In this document: positions 48,470-60,072 of the stretch, in pieces
How the letters are laid out: each line of letters opens with the position of its first letter
How positions within the stretch are numbered: position 1 is the stretch's first letter
Program-made: the position numbers and the translations under genes
Origin: Cephalotus follicularis
Taxonomy: Eukaryota; Streptophyta; Magnoliopsida; Oxalidales; Cephalotaceae
DNA length: 64,000 nt
Reading direction: 5' to 3'
NCBI GenBank assembly: GCA_001972305.1
Contig: BDDD01000360.1
Span: 309,398 to 373,397, forward strand
Notes under the pieces: generated by a model
Databases searched by the model: none
What the model was told of the DNA's origin: nothing
What the model saw: only the letters and a program-made list of their open reading frames with translations

Positions 48470-50607
48470 TGTAGCGACCCGGATCTAATAGCTCTGTTTA
48501 TTGCATTGTTAGCATTTAAGTTTACAGCTTTACTGAACTGATATTACATTGCATATATAAATTGATTGACTGGACAAGGTATTTAGTACTTATTTATATG
48601 ATTTAAATATTTGTTACATGGCTCTATTTGAGCATGAGGGTAGTTTTACAAATTAATTAGAGAGTTATAAACCTTACAGTGTACCAAGATACACTAAAAC
48701 ATTCCCCAACCCTATTTATTCCTAAACTCACGTGTTTCTCCCATTTCCCCCCAACTCTCTCAGACTTCTACTTCCTCTTCTATATTTTCGAGATCATCAC
48801 CATTATAAGGGAAGAAGTTTTACTGATTTTCTTGCTTGTGAATAGAAGATTGAATCTTGCCTTGACAAAAACTTGAGTCTTTTCTCCTTTCTACTTATTT
48901 TTCCCAAGTTCAAGCACCTAACTGATTGGTAGCATTTCTCTACCTTAAATACACCATGGATAGATGTCTATTTCTTTATCATATGCATAAAATGATTAAT
49001 GAACTGATTGATCGAATGTTGAATTGAGAAACTGCGTTTTAAGTCAAAATTTGGGTATTCTAACCTAATTAATGAATATAGTAATTCAATGGCCTAAAAC
49101 AAGTTTAAAAGTGTTTAAAAGAAGTTTTTAAACTTAGCTAGACGTTTAAATGACTGCTTTTTTGAAATGGGACTGATTTGAGTTGGATTTTGGCCAAAAA
49201 TTGATGGGTTTATAATTATTTCTAGTACATCGACGCCTTTTACTAAAGATATCGATGTGTTCTTGATTGAGACAACCACTCTCTCTCTTATTTCCTAACA
49301 CATTGATGCCTTCTCCCATACACATCAACATCTTTCACTTGAAACGTCGATGCTTACATTTTGAGCTACTGTGAGATTATTTCACTCGAGAGTCAACTTT
49401 TTTCCCCAAAGATGTCGATGCTTACAAGACCATTTTCTTAGGCTTGAAGGAGTATTGAACGACATCGACTTCATTCTTGAAAGACGACGACGCCTTTCCT
49501 TTTGCTTCTTTTTGGAGTTTGTTCATTGTTTTAACTGAACGTTTTTCAATTGGTTTTTTTGTGTACTTCTCAAGACCCACAAACACTGTTTTGATACTGC
49601 TTTTAACGTGAATCGATCGTGGATTGATCTTCACTTAATATTGAACTGTTTTCTACACTGATTAAACCGACTAAATGTACTGACTGACTGATTGACCATA
49701 TTGATTGATTAATTGAATTTATTAGAGTGACCTTAGTGACTTCTAGCCATGCTAGGCGTTGAACTCTGTTCAATTGTCCCATCTAATTAGATAGCCACTT
49801 GCCTTAATGGCTATCCTTAGCTAATTAACTCCAGTAAATAGCTACACATCTATTGGGCTGATCCATAGATAACTATCCCTTACGTCATATCTATTTGGCT
49901 GATCCATAGACAGTTAGGAGACTTAGTTGCCTATTCCTTGGGCTGGTCTATAACAACTAAGTGAGATGTAATTGCATATTCCTTGGGTTGATCTAGGATA
50001 GTTAGATCATCGTCTAGTCGAGCATCTATTGGGTTGATCCTTAGACGACTAGATTATTTGACCTACCCCTTTTGAAGGACTTCCTTCTGTGCGTTAGACA
50101 CACTATTCTTTTACTGATACCGAAGGTCATAAAGCCCAATGGATTGTTTGAATGTCTTCGTACACTTGTATTTGGATTATTGATAGTTGATTGGATATGA
50201 TTGATTGATTATATCATATTCGTATACACCGATTTGTGACAGATGTATATGAGTAGTCAGATCACAACTGACACTCATGCATATACCATGACATGCATCT
50301 TTACTGTATAAACGGTTTCTTCAATTTATGCATGAGAACACTTTTGATTTCGATATTGTGTACAGGACGACAAGCAGGGAGCAGCGGTCAGTAAGTTAAT
50401 GGCTACAAATGTTGGAATGAAGGATGTTACTGAACTGTTTAAGATTCTATTGTATTTAAGCTTCTGAATGGATTGTTATACTTTGATTGAAGTTTTTAAT
50501 TTTTCTGGAAATTGATAGACTTAACTTGTACCCAACTATTAGATTAAGTGACTGAATAGGATTAAGAGTGATGTCACGAGCTTGCCATTCGGGCTCAAGG
50601 TGTTACA
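48470..50607 (+). repeat. 3' LTR of gypsy A
   Basis: 2138 bp, uninterrupted, and used here as the template for joining the split 5' LTR. It holds the decayed GTCGAC cluster at about 49225-49495 and the CATCTATTGGG array at about 49840-50100. It points toward the kinase gene, whose coding start is 2.25 kb downstream. Confidence 0.93.
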
Positions 50608-50612
50608 ATTGA

Positions 50613-51640
50613 TAAGTGTTTTTTCAAACTAAATTGATCAAAAAAGACATTTGATAATCTAATTGTTTATATTATATGTATAGTTGGGGTATTATAGGAA
50701 AACTGTAATGGTATTTAAGAAAAAAATAGCAAAAACACTTATTAAAAGCTCAAAAGGCTTGAACACAGAGTATTCCAATTTTGTAAAACTCTTCTAAAAG
50801 TTTAACCAAATAGCACCTTAGTCCATCACATTTGGTGCAGATGACACTAAAGTCCCTTTATGAATTACGATAAATAAGACGTTTGTACCTGAATAATTGA
50901 CGTGACATATCAATCCTTTCTTTAGTTGAGTATTTACAATTCTGGCAAAGTAGGAGCATGCCAACATGATATTATTCTGTCACCTTATCATCTACTTTTT
51001 AAATAACAATAATACTCTTATAATAATAAAAAAAAAGTTATTTTATGATATTTGATATTAAAAACACTTTAGTCTCTCGTATAAAAATCTAAATAATAAT
51101 TTTGTATCTTTTAGATGGAGATTTAATTATTAAATTACACTTTTGTATCATCATTAGTTATCAAAATTTATTTTATAATTTATCATAATAAAGAGAGCAA
51201 TGTATGTTACACCAAAATCAAATTATATTTTATTCTTAAAAAGGTCATGATGAGATAAGGGCATATTAAGTGCTTATAAACAAAGAACAGTATGAGGCAA
51301 TGTCGAATTGTACAAAAAAATAAACAACAATCTTCATTGGTTTTCAAGTGCTAAAAATTCCTAGAACAAATAGATTTAGTTAAGATTATATTTCTGGCAT
51401 CATATTTTGTTTTTTTATTATTTATCAAAGCATTTTTTGGGTCCCACATAAAAAATGCAAGTAGTTTTGTGGCATCAGATATTGTTTAAAATATATTTTT
51501 CTTGGGTTGGGTTTTTAAAAGTAGTAAGAGATAGTATAGTTGTTTTCGGTGATAAGTGTAATGATAAACTGTTACATCATCTCTACATCTATCTGCAACT
51601 TTTTCCCGTACTGCAACATATGTGGTGGGTCCTCGCTCTC
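50613..51640. other. Intergenic AT-rich region upstream of the kinase gene
   Basis: No coding frame or repeat end recognised. It presumably holds the kinase promoter, but no core element could be chosen with confidence. Confidence 0.5.
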
Positions 51641-51694
51641 CAAAATAATCAGAGCCCAAATGTACAAAACACCAACCCTACCCAACATCCCACT

Positions 51695-51886
51695 TCTCTC
51701 TCTCTCTCTCTCCGTTTGCCCTTCATTATCATTACCTCTCCTAAGGACAGGCCAAGCCTCTCCCTAGGGTTCTCCTTTAAATCATTTTAAAGTTTAAATC
51801 TACCTCAACCAACCTCAATGTGCCTGTTCCTCCTCTCTACCCTCAACTCCCTTACAGGTTCTCTCTCTCTCTCTCTCTCTCTCTCT
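51695..51886 (+). promoter_or_regulatory. CT-repeat leader region of the kinase gene (probable 5'-UTR exon)
   Basis: TC/CT microsatellites lie at about 51695-51712 and 51861-51886, typical of plant 5'-UTRs. A possible donor CAG|GTTCTC lies at 51857/51858 and a good acceptor TATTCAG at 52672, suggesting a 5'-UTR intron of about 815 bp. The splice sites are inferred, not proven. Confidence 0.45.
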
Positions 51887-52681
51887 TTACATTCTCATTT
51901 CTTTTTAACCTTATTGGATCTTCTGTTTTTTTTTAACTCACTTTTTTCTTCATTATTTGGTGAAACTAATTCTGTTATCTTGTTATATAATTAGCAGGCT
52001 CATTGGACATGAACTTTTTTTTTTGTTTTTTGCCGGTTCACTTATAAGTAAGCTTAAGCTGGAACTGGTTAAAGTTATATTTGGATTTCACCTTTATATT
52101 GTGTTAGATCCATGCATCCATCACCTTTTAAGAATTTTGTTTTAAAAAATGGCTATATGCTTGAAGATTTTCACTTTATATTAATTTTAGTTCATTTTTA
52201 TTTTGTGTTTTTTGAATCTGGAATTTGTATTTAAGTATTACTGTGGTGTCATCAGGGTAGATTATGCCTCTCAATAATTGATGTTATCATGTTGGAATTT
52301 GATACCCTTTTGTGTACTAGACCTAGAATGACCTTTCCATTTCGCAGACCATCGATTTGGGTTAGGAGTATTCTCTTTGTTTTTTATCCTTTCATTTGTT
52401 TACTGTAATGGGTGGTGTTTAGACATTCGAAATTTGTAAGCGATGTAAATTTGGGTAATGAGTTTTTATGTAAACGGATCATTTTGCCTGCATTTCAACT
52501 TGTAACTCTTTGGCATGATCAGTAAAAGCATTCTCTTGTATCTGTAGGGCTTGTGATCCTTATACTTGGGTTAACTTCTGTCGTGAATAACAATAAATTG
52601 TATCTTATATTGTCATCTTTTGTAAATTTTTAATTACAAGAGGTTAATATTATGCAAACTATTTGTATTCAGGTCTGCGCT

Positions 52682-52735
52682 ATGATGTTGATTATGGAGC
52701 GTGTGAAAAGATATTCTGGGAAACACCAGCATTAA
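52682..52735 (+). CDS. Upstream ORF in the kinase 5'-UTR (17 codons)
   Basis: ATGATG at 52682 opens a frame of 17 codons ending TAA at 52735, 119 bp before the kinase ATG and in the presumed second 5'-UTR exon. Such uORFs can lower translation of the main ORF. The peptide (MMLIMERVKRYSGKHQH) is not one I recognise. Confidence 0.4.
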   Translation: MMLIMERVKRYSGKHQH

Positions 52736-52854
52736 ATTGTACTATATAATCAGAGAGCAAATGCTTTGTTCTTGAATATATATCTGAGGGACTGTATTCA
52801 ACTATTTTTCTATTGCTTACAGAACAATTTAGCTAAAAGCAAGTGACCACAGTA

Positions 52855-55240
52855 ATGGGTTCGTTTCCTGATACCAGTGAAATTGTTGAAGCAAGGGAAG
52901 AGCAGGATCCGGTTAAACATTCTAGAGTAATTCCTCGATCATATTTAGGGTTGAGTGGGGGTGACAAAGATCAGAAGCCTCCTACACTCAAATTGAAATA
53001 CAAGGATTCTCTAGAAGATGATATCAGTCAGCTTTTTCAGGCAATCAGTATCAAAACCTCATCCAGAGGCATGGGAAATTCAAACCAAGCAAGCACTAGC
53101 ACAAGCCCTCTGACGAAAAATGCTTTGAAAAAGCCCATTTCGGTAGGCATGCCTCAGTCACCACGAGCTGGGAATTTTGAGTCTGTGTCCCTAAAGCAAG
53201 CATTAAGGGAACTTTGCATTTCCAAGGCATCAGAAATGGCTGCTATGAAACGGCAATCAAAGTTGATGGGTTCTCCAAGGATATCAGAAGCTGGTAGGAT
53301 AAAGAGCTTGTACAATTCAGTTGTAGTTGAAGCTGCCAATGGATCTGGCATTCCCATTGATGAAGGGAAAGGTTCAATGGTTGAAATATCTCTCGTTCCA
53401 GAAGACAGCAGATTGAATGCTTCAGAAAAGATGACTCAACAATGTCAAATGCCCAAAATAAAGTTATCACCCCAAAGTGCTCACTCTACTCCTCGATTTG
53501 CAGTTCCTACATCACAAGGTGGCTTTGGGAACCAGTCATCTCATGATGAAATTGTTCAATCACCCATGGTAGAATCGTCAAACCAAAGTGTCCATTCTTC
53601 TCCCAGCTTTGCTGTTCGAGCAACACATAATGGCACTGGGACCAAACCAATTGAAGATGAAATTGCTCAATTGCCCAACTCTTTGAACCACAGTGCTCAT
53701 TGTTCTCCTCGATGTGCTGCTCCCTCAACACAAAATGGCATTGGGAGCACGTCCATTAAAAATGAGATTGTTTCTGCATTTAAAAAAGTTGGATCTCCAG
53801 TATCAAAGATAGAACCGCTGCAGAAAGAGAAGTGTGTAAATGCACCTTCTCCAACATTTTCTAATCCTGGGGATGGCATGTTAAAGTTAGATAAGAGGGT
53901 TTTGAAGTTAACGAAATCGTCAAACAAAGCATCGTCTCCTAAGTCAGGAAGGAAAGGCAGGTTGCGTACTGTACCTTCTTCTAGCTCAATAAGCAGTAAC
54001 AGGGCTGGCAAGTTAACGAAAAATAGCCCGCGTATAGTCAAACCAGTCCTCAGGAACAAGAGCTCCATTAAGAAGAAAATAAAGCAAGATTCCACTTCTG
54101 CTGCCTGCACTTCTAGTACCTACAATGAAGATAATAGTGACTTGAATCAGAGTAAAAACCAATTGGTTTGTCAAAGGTGCCACTGCACTTTGAGAAATGC
54201 AAGTAAAGAATCTAATCAGGACTCTCCAAGAGCTGAAGTTAGCTCTAGTTTTGTGAATGATAGTGCTAGCAAACCGGACTTGACTCCCAATAACAGTAAT
54301 AGAAGTGGACCTTTTGTCCTGACAGCGAAAAAGAACCCAAGATTAAGAGTAAAGGGGGAATTTTCCCAAAGCTCCAAAAGTAGCATGGGCGAGTATAGTA
54401 GTAGTACAAGCATCAGTGATGAGAGCAACCTAAGTGGGTCTAGTTGTGGCAATAGACCTCACATGTCGAAGGATGAGAGGTGGGAAGCCATCCGTGACAT
54501 TAGAATGCAACATGGAGTGATAGGTTGGAAACACTTCAATCTTGTGAAGAAGCTTGGTGGCGGAGATATAGGGACTGTATATCTTGCTAATCTAATCGGT
54601 ACAAGCTGCCTATTTGCAATAAAGGTAATGGACACTGAGTTTTTGGCTAGAAGGAAGAAGATGTCAAGAGCCCAAACAGAGAGAGAAATACTAAGGATGC
54701 TAGATCATCCTTTTCTCCCTACACTATACGCCCAATTCACATGGGAAAATTTATCATGCTTAGTTATGGAGTTTTGTCCTGGTGGAGATTTGCATGTCCT
54801 AAGGCAGAGGCAGCCTGGCAGAAGTTTCCCTGAACCGGCAGCAAGGTAGTATTCTCTGACAATAGGTCCATTCATATCATCATTTTCAACAAGATATATG
54901 GAAGAACAGAAGATATATGTAAGAAACATGCAAAAACATAGTATGTTTCTCGTCCGTTCTGGATGTAACCCATATTTTGATCTGGATCATGTTTGCTCAT
55001 TTATTAACCCATATTTTGATCTGGATCATGTTTGCTCATTTATGCATCCTGAACATCTAAAGTTTATTCTCACTTTATGCTTCTGTTAGCTTGAAAGGCT
55101 AAATTCGTGTTATGTGAGACTGATTAAGAAAATATTTGCTACTGTATAACTTTTCATGTGCAAAAAGTTGATTGTTTATTTTAAAATTGATATAAACTTA
55201 AGAAGTGATAAATCTACCCTCACTGTTCATTTAATGTTGC

Positions 55241-55311
<71 letters not shown>

Positions 55312-57057
55312 TTGCGCTTTTTGGTCCGTGATGAACATCTTTAATTTGAATTGTATTTCTCTAAGTGGTTATGGTGACTTGGATGAGAAACAAAACTTGT
55401 TCTTGAGGGGGCCATATCTTGCAGTAGATTGCTACTGTGATGTCACATCATGTCGAACAGCTGCCTTCGCCAACTTCATCTAAGACTGTCAACATTTCTA
55501 ATTTGCTTCGGTATTAAGCTATTACTGCATCCACAAATACCAGCATCAATATATTGATATCATAGTATACCTTCTGCACAGCCACCTCCTTTTGTTAACC
55601 TTTCTGATTTTATGAACTTTTTCTGCTGGTAAAAAATTTTGAACCACAGAAAACCGCCTCTGCCATCTCTACCACTTTCTACCATTCCTGATATTGAGAC
55701 TAATGCCACATACTACCCCCACAACCTTGGTCTTTATTCTTAGCATATATAATTTCAGACTTAGTCTTTTGGAATATATACTTACTCATTAACAAAGTCC
55801 CAAACTGGGTGCCTCAACTGATTCAATTTGAATAGCAAAAGCCTGTATCCAACTATTTTTTCTATGTACTGCAACGCAGCTCTGTTGGTTGTCATGTCAC
55901 TGTTGGATAATTTTGTTTAAAAAAGCTGATTTTGGCCTTTGCGCACTGCCTTGAATTTGTGTTTGATCCCAACTTCCAGTCCTCAGCTCTTAGTAAACAA
56001 CTTTTGGTGTTTGTAGTAGATGTCAAGGGCTTCAATAGCTCCGTATAGTTCTGCAGCAGCTAAATATAAGTGTGACCTCTTTGATCTTAAAGCTGTAATT
56101 TGACATTACAAAATTTTGGGCATATGATTGAGTTCTTCTGCTTGCTTTGTTGTTCATTTTCCATGCCATCTCTCTTTTAAACTAATTTTGAATTGATGAA
56201 TATGCAGGTTTTATGTCGCTGAAGTCCTTCTTGCTTTAGAGTATTTGCACATGCTTGGAGTTGTCTACCGGGATTTGAAACCAGAAAACATACTTGTCCG
56301 AGAAGATGGCCACATCATGCTAACAGATTTTGACCTGTCGCTAAGATGCAGTGTGAACCCAACCCTCCTGAAGTTATCTTCATCTAATGTGGATCCTGTC
56401 AGGATGTCTGGCCCATGTACAGAATCTAGATGTATCGAGCCTTTCTGCATTGAACCACCCTGTCAAGTACCATGCTTCAGTCCTAGGTTCTTACCAGCTG
56501 CTGCAAAGACGCGAAAGGTAAAAGCTGACCTAGCAACCCAAGTCAGATCTTTGCCACAGCTTGTGGCTGAGCCTACTGATGCACGATCCAATTCCTTCGT
56601 TGGAACCCATGAGTATTTGGCTCCTGAGATCATCAAAGGCGAGGGTCATGGAGCGGCAGTTGATTGGTGGACATTTGGTGTTTTCCTTTACGAGCTTCTT
56701 TACGGTAAGACACCCTTTAAAGGTTCTATGAATGATGAAACTTTAGCCAATGTGGTGCTACAGCCCCTCACGTTCCCAGATAGCCCACTTGTTAGTTTTC
56801 AGGCAAGGGATCTCATCAGAGGGCTGTTGGTAAAGGAGCCTGAATACAGATTGGGATCGGAGAAAGGGGCTGCTGAGATCAAGCAGCACCCATTCTTTGA
56901 AGGTTTGAATTGGGCACTAATTCGTTGCACCATTCCTCCTGAACTACCCGAGTTCTGTGATTTTGAAGTTTTGAACCCAGTCTCTCAAGAAAACAACAAG
57001 ATCAACTATTTGGAGTGTAAAGCTACTGGAGAGCACCTTGAGTTTGAGTTGTTTTAG
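52855..57057 (+). CDS. KIPK: AGC-VIII serine/threonine protein kinase, KIPK-like (exons 52855-54845 and 56208-57057)
   Basis: The protein is 946 residues, close to Arabidopsis KIPK (about 930), starting [12 protein letters not shown] at the first in-frame ATG. Residues 1 to about 555 are Ser-rich, with [17 protein letters not shown] near 110 and a CQRCHC motif at 439-444. The kinase domain follows: Gly loop LGGGDIGT at 567-574, catalytic Lys590 (FAIK), YRDLKPEN with Asp686, DFD at 704-706 in place of DFG (the AGC-VIII mark), a roughly 95-residue insert rich in Cys/Pro, then THEYLAPE to Glu804. The C-terminus FELF is a PDK1-docking-type motif. The intron (54846-56207, GT-AG) splits Arg664 at PAAR/FYVAEV, a usual AGC-VIII position. 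KIPK binds the kinesin-like KCBP and acts in growth control at the cell periphery; that role is taken from the family. No defect is seen, and it is the only intact cellular gene here. Confidence 0.93.
54966..55043 (+). repeat. 39-bp tandem duplication in the kinase intron
   Basis: TAACCCATATTTTGATCTGG starts at 54966 and again at 55005, identical over 38 bases or more. Confidence 0.88.
55244..55313 (+). repeat. TA microsatellite and T-run in the kinase intron
   Basis: About 29 TA repeats at 55244-55302 followed by a run of T to 55313. Likely polymorphic in length. Confidence 0.95.
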
Positions 57058-58097
57058 GAAAACCCATAATTTTGTCAGCTTCTTTAAGGCTCTCCTCTCC
57101 TCCCCTGTTGTAACACTACACCTTTTAGCTTATAATGTAAATTTGATTAAGAGTATTGTGTAAAGCCATTCAACAGTTTTGCAATTCAGACATTGAAATC
57201 CTCCAGTCAGTAGCGACATTCAGATGTATATATTTTCAGTTTGGGCAATGCTATATGTTAAGAGGTCAGATGGCATCCAAATAGTAGCAGCCAATGTGCT
57301 AAGCTCTTATTGGTGGGAGCTGCTTCAACTAGCTAATGGTACAACACTTACGATGAAATCCATCTTCTACACTTTCAAGTCTCGGAAATTTAATCGCTTT
57401 GTTTTTTAAAATGAGAACTAAACTTAAATCTTAACCCATAATTCTATACATTTCAGGGTTTAATGTCTTTGCTTAGTCAAGTAAGCCTAATTAACATCAA
57501 TAAGATGTTGAATGTACAGATCTGGAGTGTGCTCTAGCAAACGTTTTTCTAATTACTAAAATTTTCCTATATTATCTTTTTTTTTAATTACAAATTTAAC
57601 CTGTATGCTTTATTGCTAAAGCTAAAGTTTAACGCTTGTTAGTCTTTTTTGCTTTTCACATACTAGAATTTCCTTGAACATAGGCTTTTTTAATTGAGAT
57701 CTTTTCTATCAATGGTCTAGATTCTCATTTCAGCTAATGCCCAATCATTCTTGTTCTCGAATGGAAATCTCACAAGTGTGTTTTGTGGGATTGAACTGGT
57801 TATTATAAACCCACGAGTTTGTAGTAAGTGATTGACAAAATTAAGTGCAACTCGATTTTCTTGTCTTCTTTCACGAATCTTTTCTATTTATGCAATTCTT
57901 GCTTTCATTTAGGTTACTTGTTATTATACTCGAGCACTTGTTAGGTTTTACTTTTTTTTCTTACACAAAAGTCTTCAACTAAGTTTGTTAACTTGTTTTC
58001 TAGGCCTTCTATCTCAGATTCAAACATACAAGAGTCAGAGTTCAAATATACGAATATAGTAAAAAGTTGAAAACTTTCACTTAGTTGGGAGCAAAGT
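57058..58097. other. Kinase 3'-UTR and intergenic region
   Basis: The kinase 3'-UTR probably ends within the first 200 bp (AT-rich TTATAATGTAAATTTG at about 57130). The rest has no recognisable gene; its end may be the 5' part of the LINE remnant. Confidence 0.5.
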
Positions 58098-59411
58098 ATG
58101 TTGTCTATGGAACTTCCCGATGTAGATCATCTTCTACGAAATATTATGACAATAAAGGGTTCTGTTCTATCTGAACCACCTAATCCTAGATCGCCTCTAT
58201 CCTATACGGATAAATTGTTACATTCTTATGGGTCTTCCTTCCTCATTCAAGCTCGCAGCTTCGTCCCTGAGTTCGATGAAGGGTCTAATGAGGAGGATGA
58301 AGACAGCGGACACGATCTTTCTATTCCTATCATCCTTATTTCTAGGGAAGAGAAGGAGCGGATCCGAGCTCCTTGGATTCATATCCTAATTGTGAAAGTG
58401 TTTTGTAGATCGGTGGGGTATCATTATCTGTTAACAAAAATCCATCAAATCTGGCATTCTAAAGGTAAACTTTCAATGGTGGATTTGGGTTTGAATTTCT
58501 ACTCGGTGAAGTTTAGTTTACAAGATGATTTCTCCTTTGTTCTTTCTGGAGGTCCTTGGTTCATTGGACAAAACTTTCTCAATATTTATCATTGGGAGCA
58601 TGAGTTCAAGGCCACTGTTGCGTCGGTCACTATGATGGTAGTTTGGATTCGCCTTGTTGAGCTTCCCTTGGAAGTCTTTGATTCTACTATTTTGTCCAAA
58701 ACTTGCAATGAATTGGGAACCTTATGAGGAATTGATCCTCATACGATTAAGGGGGCTTGTGGTAGATTTGCTAGGTTAAGTATGCAAATTGATGTGAATA
58801 AACCTTTGGTGTCCCATATTCGTATTGGTTGCTATTTGCAATCTGTCCAATATGAGGCTATCAATACTATATGTTTTGGATGTGGGTGTATCGGACATAA
58901 GAAGGACATTTTTCCTTTGTTGGTTAAGGAGGTTAATTGTCTAGGCAAACTTTCGACTTCTATAGTGGTTGGTTCTAAGGAGGTGGACGATTTGTCTCCT
59001 TCTCCTGTTGCTGGTAAAAGTGATCAGGCTATTGGTTATAAGGATGATGCGTTTGGATCTTGGATGTTGGTTGAGAAATGTCAGGGGAACAAGGTTTTTA
59101 ATGGGAAGGCCAGTAGTATTGTAAAAGCTCCTGGGTTGGTTGAGACTAGCCATTCTAAGGGAGGTAGTGTAGATGGCGTTAATCGGGTTCCGGTCAAAGG
59201 TAAAGCTGTTAGATGGAGTTTGGTTAGTGATAGGGTTTCGGGTCTTAGCGGGTCCTGCACTTGGCTCGGTTTTGGGTGCGCCCGTTGAGCCCGAGTCTTT
59301 AGCTGGGAGAGTTGTTAAGTCTGGGTTTAGTAAAGAGGTTGCGCCTAGTCCTCTAGTTCAATTGTCTTTGATTTTCAAGCTTGGGGGGAATGGGCCTATT
59401 GGGTCTCTTTT
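58098..59411 (+). pseudogene. LINE (L1-like) ORF1 remnant, cut by CACTA-2
   Basis: 58098-58727 encodes a DUF4283-type nucleic-acid-binding domain (WHSKGKLSMVDLGLNFYSV, FVLSGGPWFIGQNFL), followed after a single in-frame TGA (58725) by the zinc-knuckle region at about 58782-58915. The knuckle reads CFGCGCIGHKKDIF, so the last Cys of the CCHC is lost. The frame shifts near 59250 and the rest of ORF1 and all of ORF2 (endonuclease and RT) are absent because CACTA-2 begins at 59412. ORF1 of plant LINEs binds the element RNA. The 5' end and any TSD could not be fixed. Confidence 0.83.
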
Positions 59412-59449
59412 CACTACAAAAAAAAAAAAAGAAGGTCTATGGCGAGAGC

Positions 59450-59830
59450 ACTTCCCCTCGCTGTCCCCTCGCCATTGACACAACGGTGAGGGCACGGCGA
59501 GGGGACGTCACCCTCGTAAAATTCCTCCTCTCCAGCCCCTACGGCGAGGGTATGGCGAGGGTACGACGAGGGTGAAGTCCCCTCGTCGTGTACTACTCTC
59601 GCCACAGAGAGGGTATGGCTAGGGTAGCCTCCCCTCGCCATGGTACCCTCGCCATGGCGAGGGCAGACCTGATACCCTTGGCATACCCTCGCCATAGAGA
59701 GGGTATGGATAGGGGCCGACATCTCCTTGGACTGCCCCTCTCCTCGCCACCCTCGCCATGGCGAGGGCATGTCGACGGTTTGTGCCCTCGCCGTGTATGT
59801 TTGCTGCAGAATGCCCTCGCCATGCTGCAA
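59450..59830. repeat. Subterminal palindromic repeats of CACTA-2
   Basis: Dense CCCTCGCC/GGCGAGGG units, several fused into palindromes such as CCCTCGCCATGGCGAGGG (59648 and 59751). Higher GC than all surroundings. Confidence 0.88.
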
Positions 59831-60072
59831 TTTCTGCTGATGGAACTATCAGCAGAATCTATGCCCTAAACTCCAAGCAAAACCTGTAATTCATTTCAGC
59901 AGCAGCCACAATAACAGTTTATATTTCACAATTCTTAACAATAGACACATTTCATTCATTATTAACTAACAAAAAAATGTAAACAAGCTTTGTCAGCATA
60001 TAAATAAAAAGGGTAATGTGTTAAATACGTTTACAAACAGTGTTAGAATATGTCAAATACAACAAACTACGA

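Larger units (their letters stand above)
3884..50607 (+). mobile_element. Ty3/gypsy LTR retrotransposon A (Tekay/Del-like), host of the whole nest
   Basis: The element begins TGTAACGACCCGGATCT at 3884 and ends GGTGTTACA at 50607. It is flanked by a perfect 5-bp TSD, ATTGA, at 3879-3883 and 50608-50612. The 5' LTR (3884-5716 continued at 31131-31488) matches the 3' LTR (48470-50607). A tRNA-iMet-type primer binding site lies at 31492 and a polypurine tract at 48458-48469. Gag and pol are on the + strand and full of stops. Without its inserts the element would be about 8 kb. Pol order is protease, RT, RNase H, integrase, with a C-terminal EYTWEREEDMREKHP-like tail typical of Tekay/Del chromoviruses; a canonical chromodomain is not evident. 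It is the oldest member of the nest, since all other elements in this interval lie inside it. Confidence 0.93.

Noticed and set aside
52843..52854. Start of the kinase at 52843
   Set aside because: The codon there is GTG. The ATG at 52855 gives the MGSF...EIVE start expected for KIPK.
54898..55089. 63-codon open frame after kinase exon 1
   Set aside because: It lies in the intron and is inflated by the 39-bp duplication.
59414..59869. Overlapping open frames on both strands in the CACTA-2 end
   Set aside because: They are by-products of GC-rich palindromic repeats with few stops; no domain, and CACTA-1 does not preserve them.
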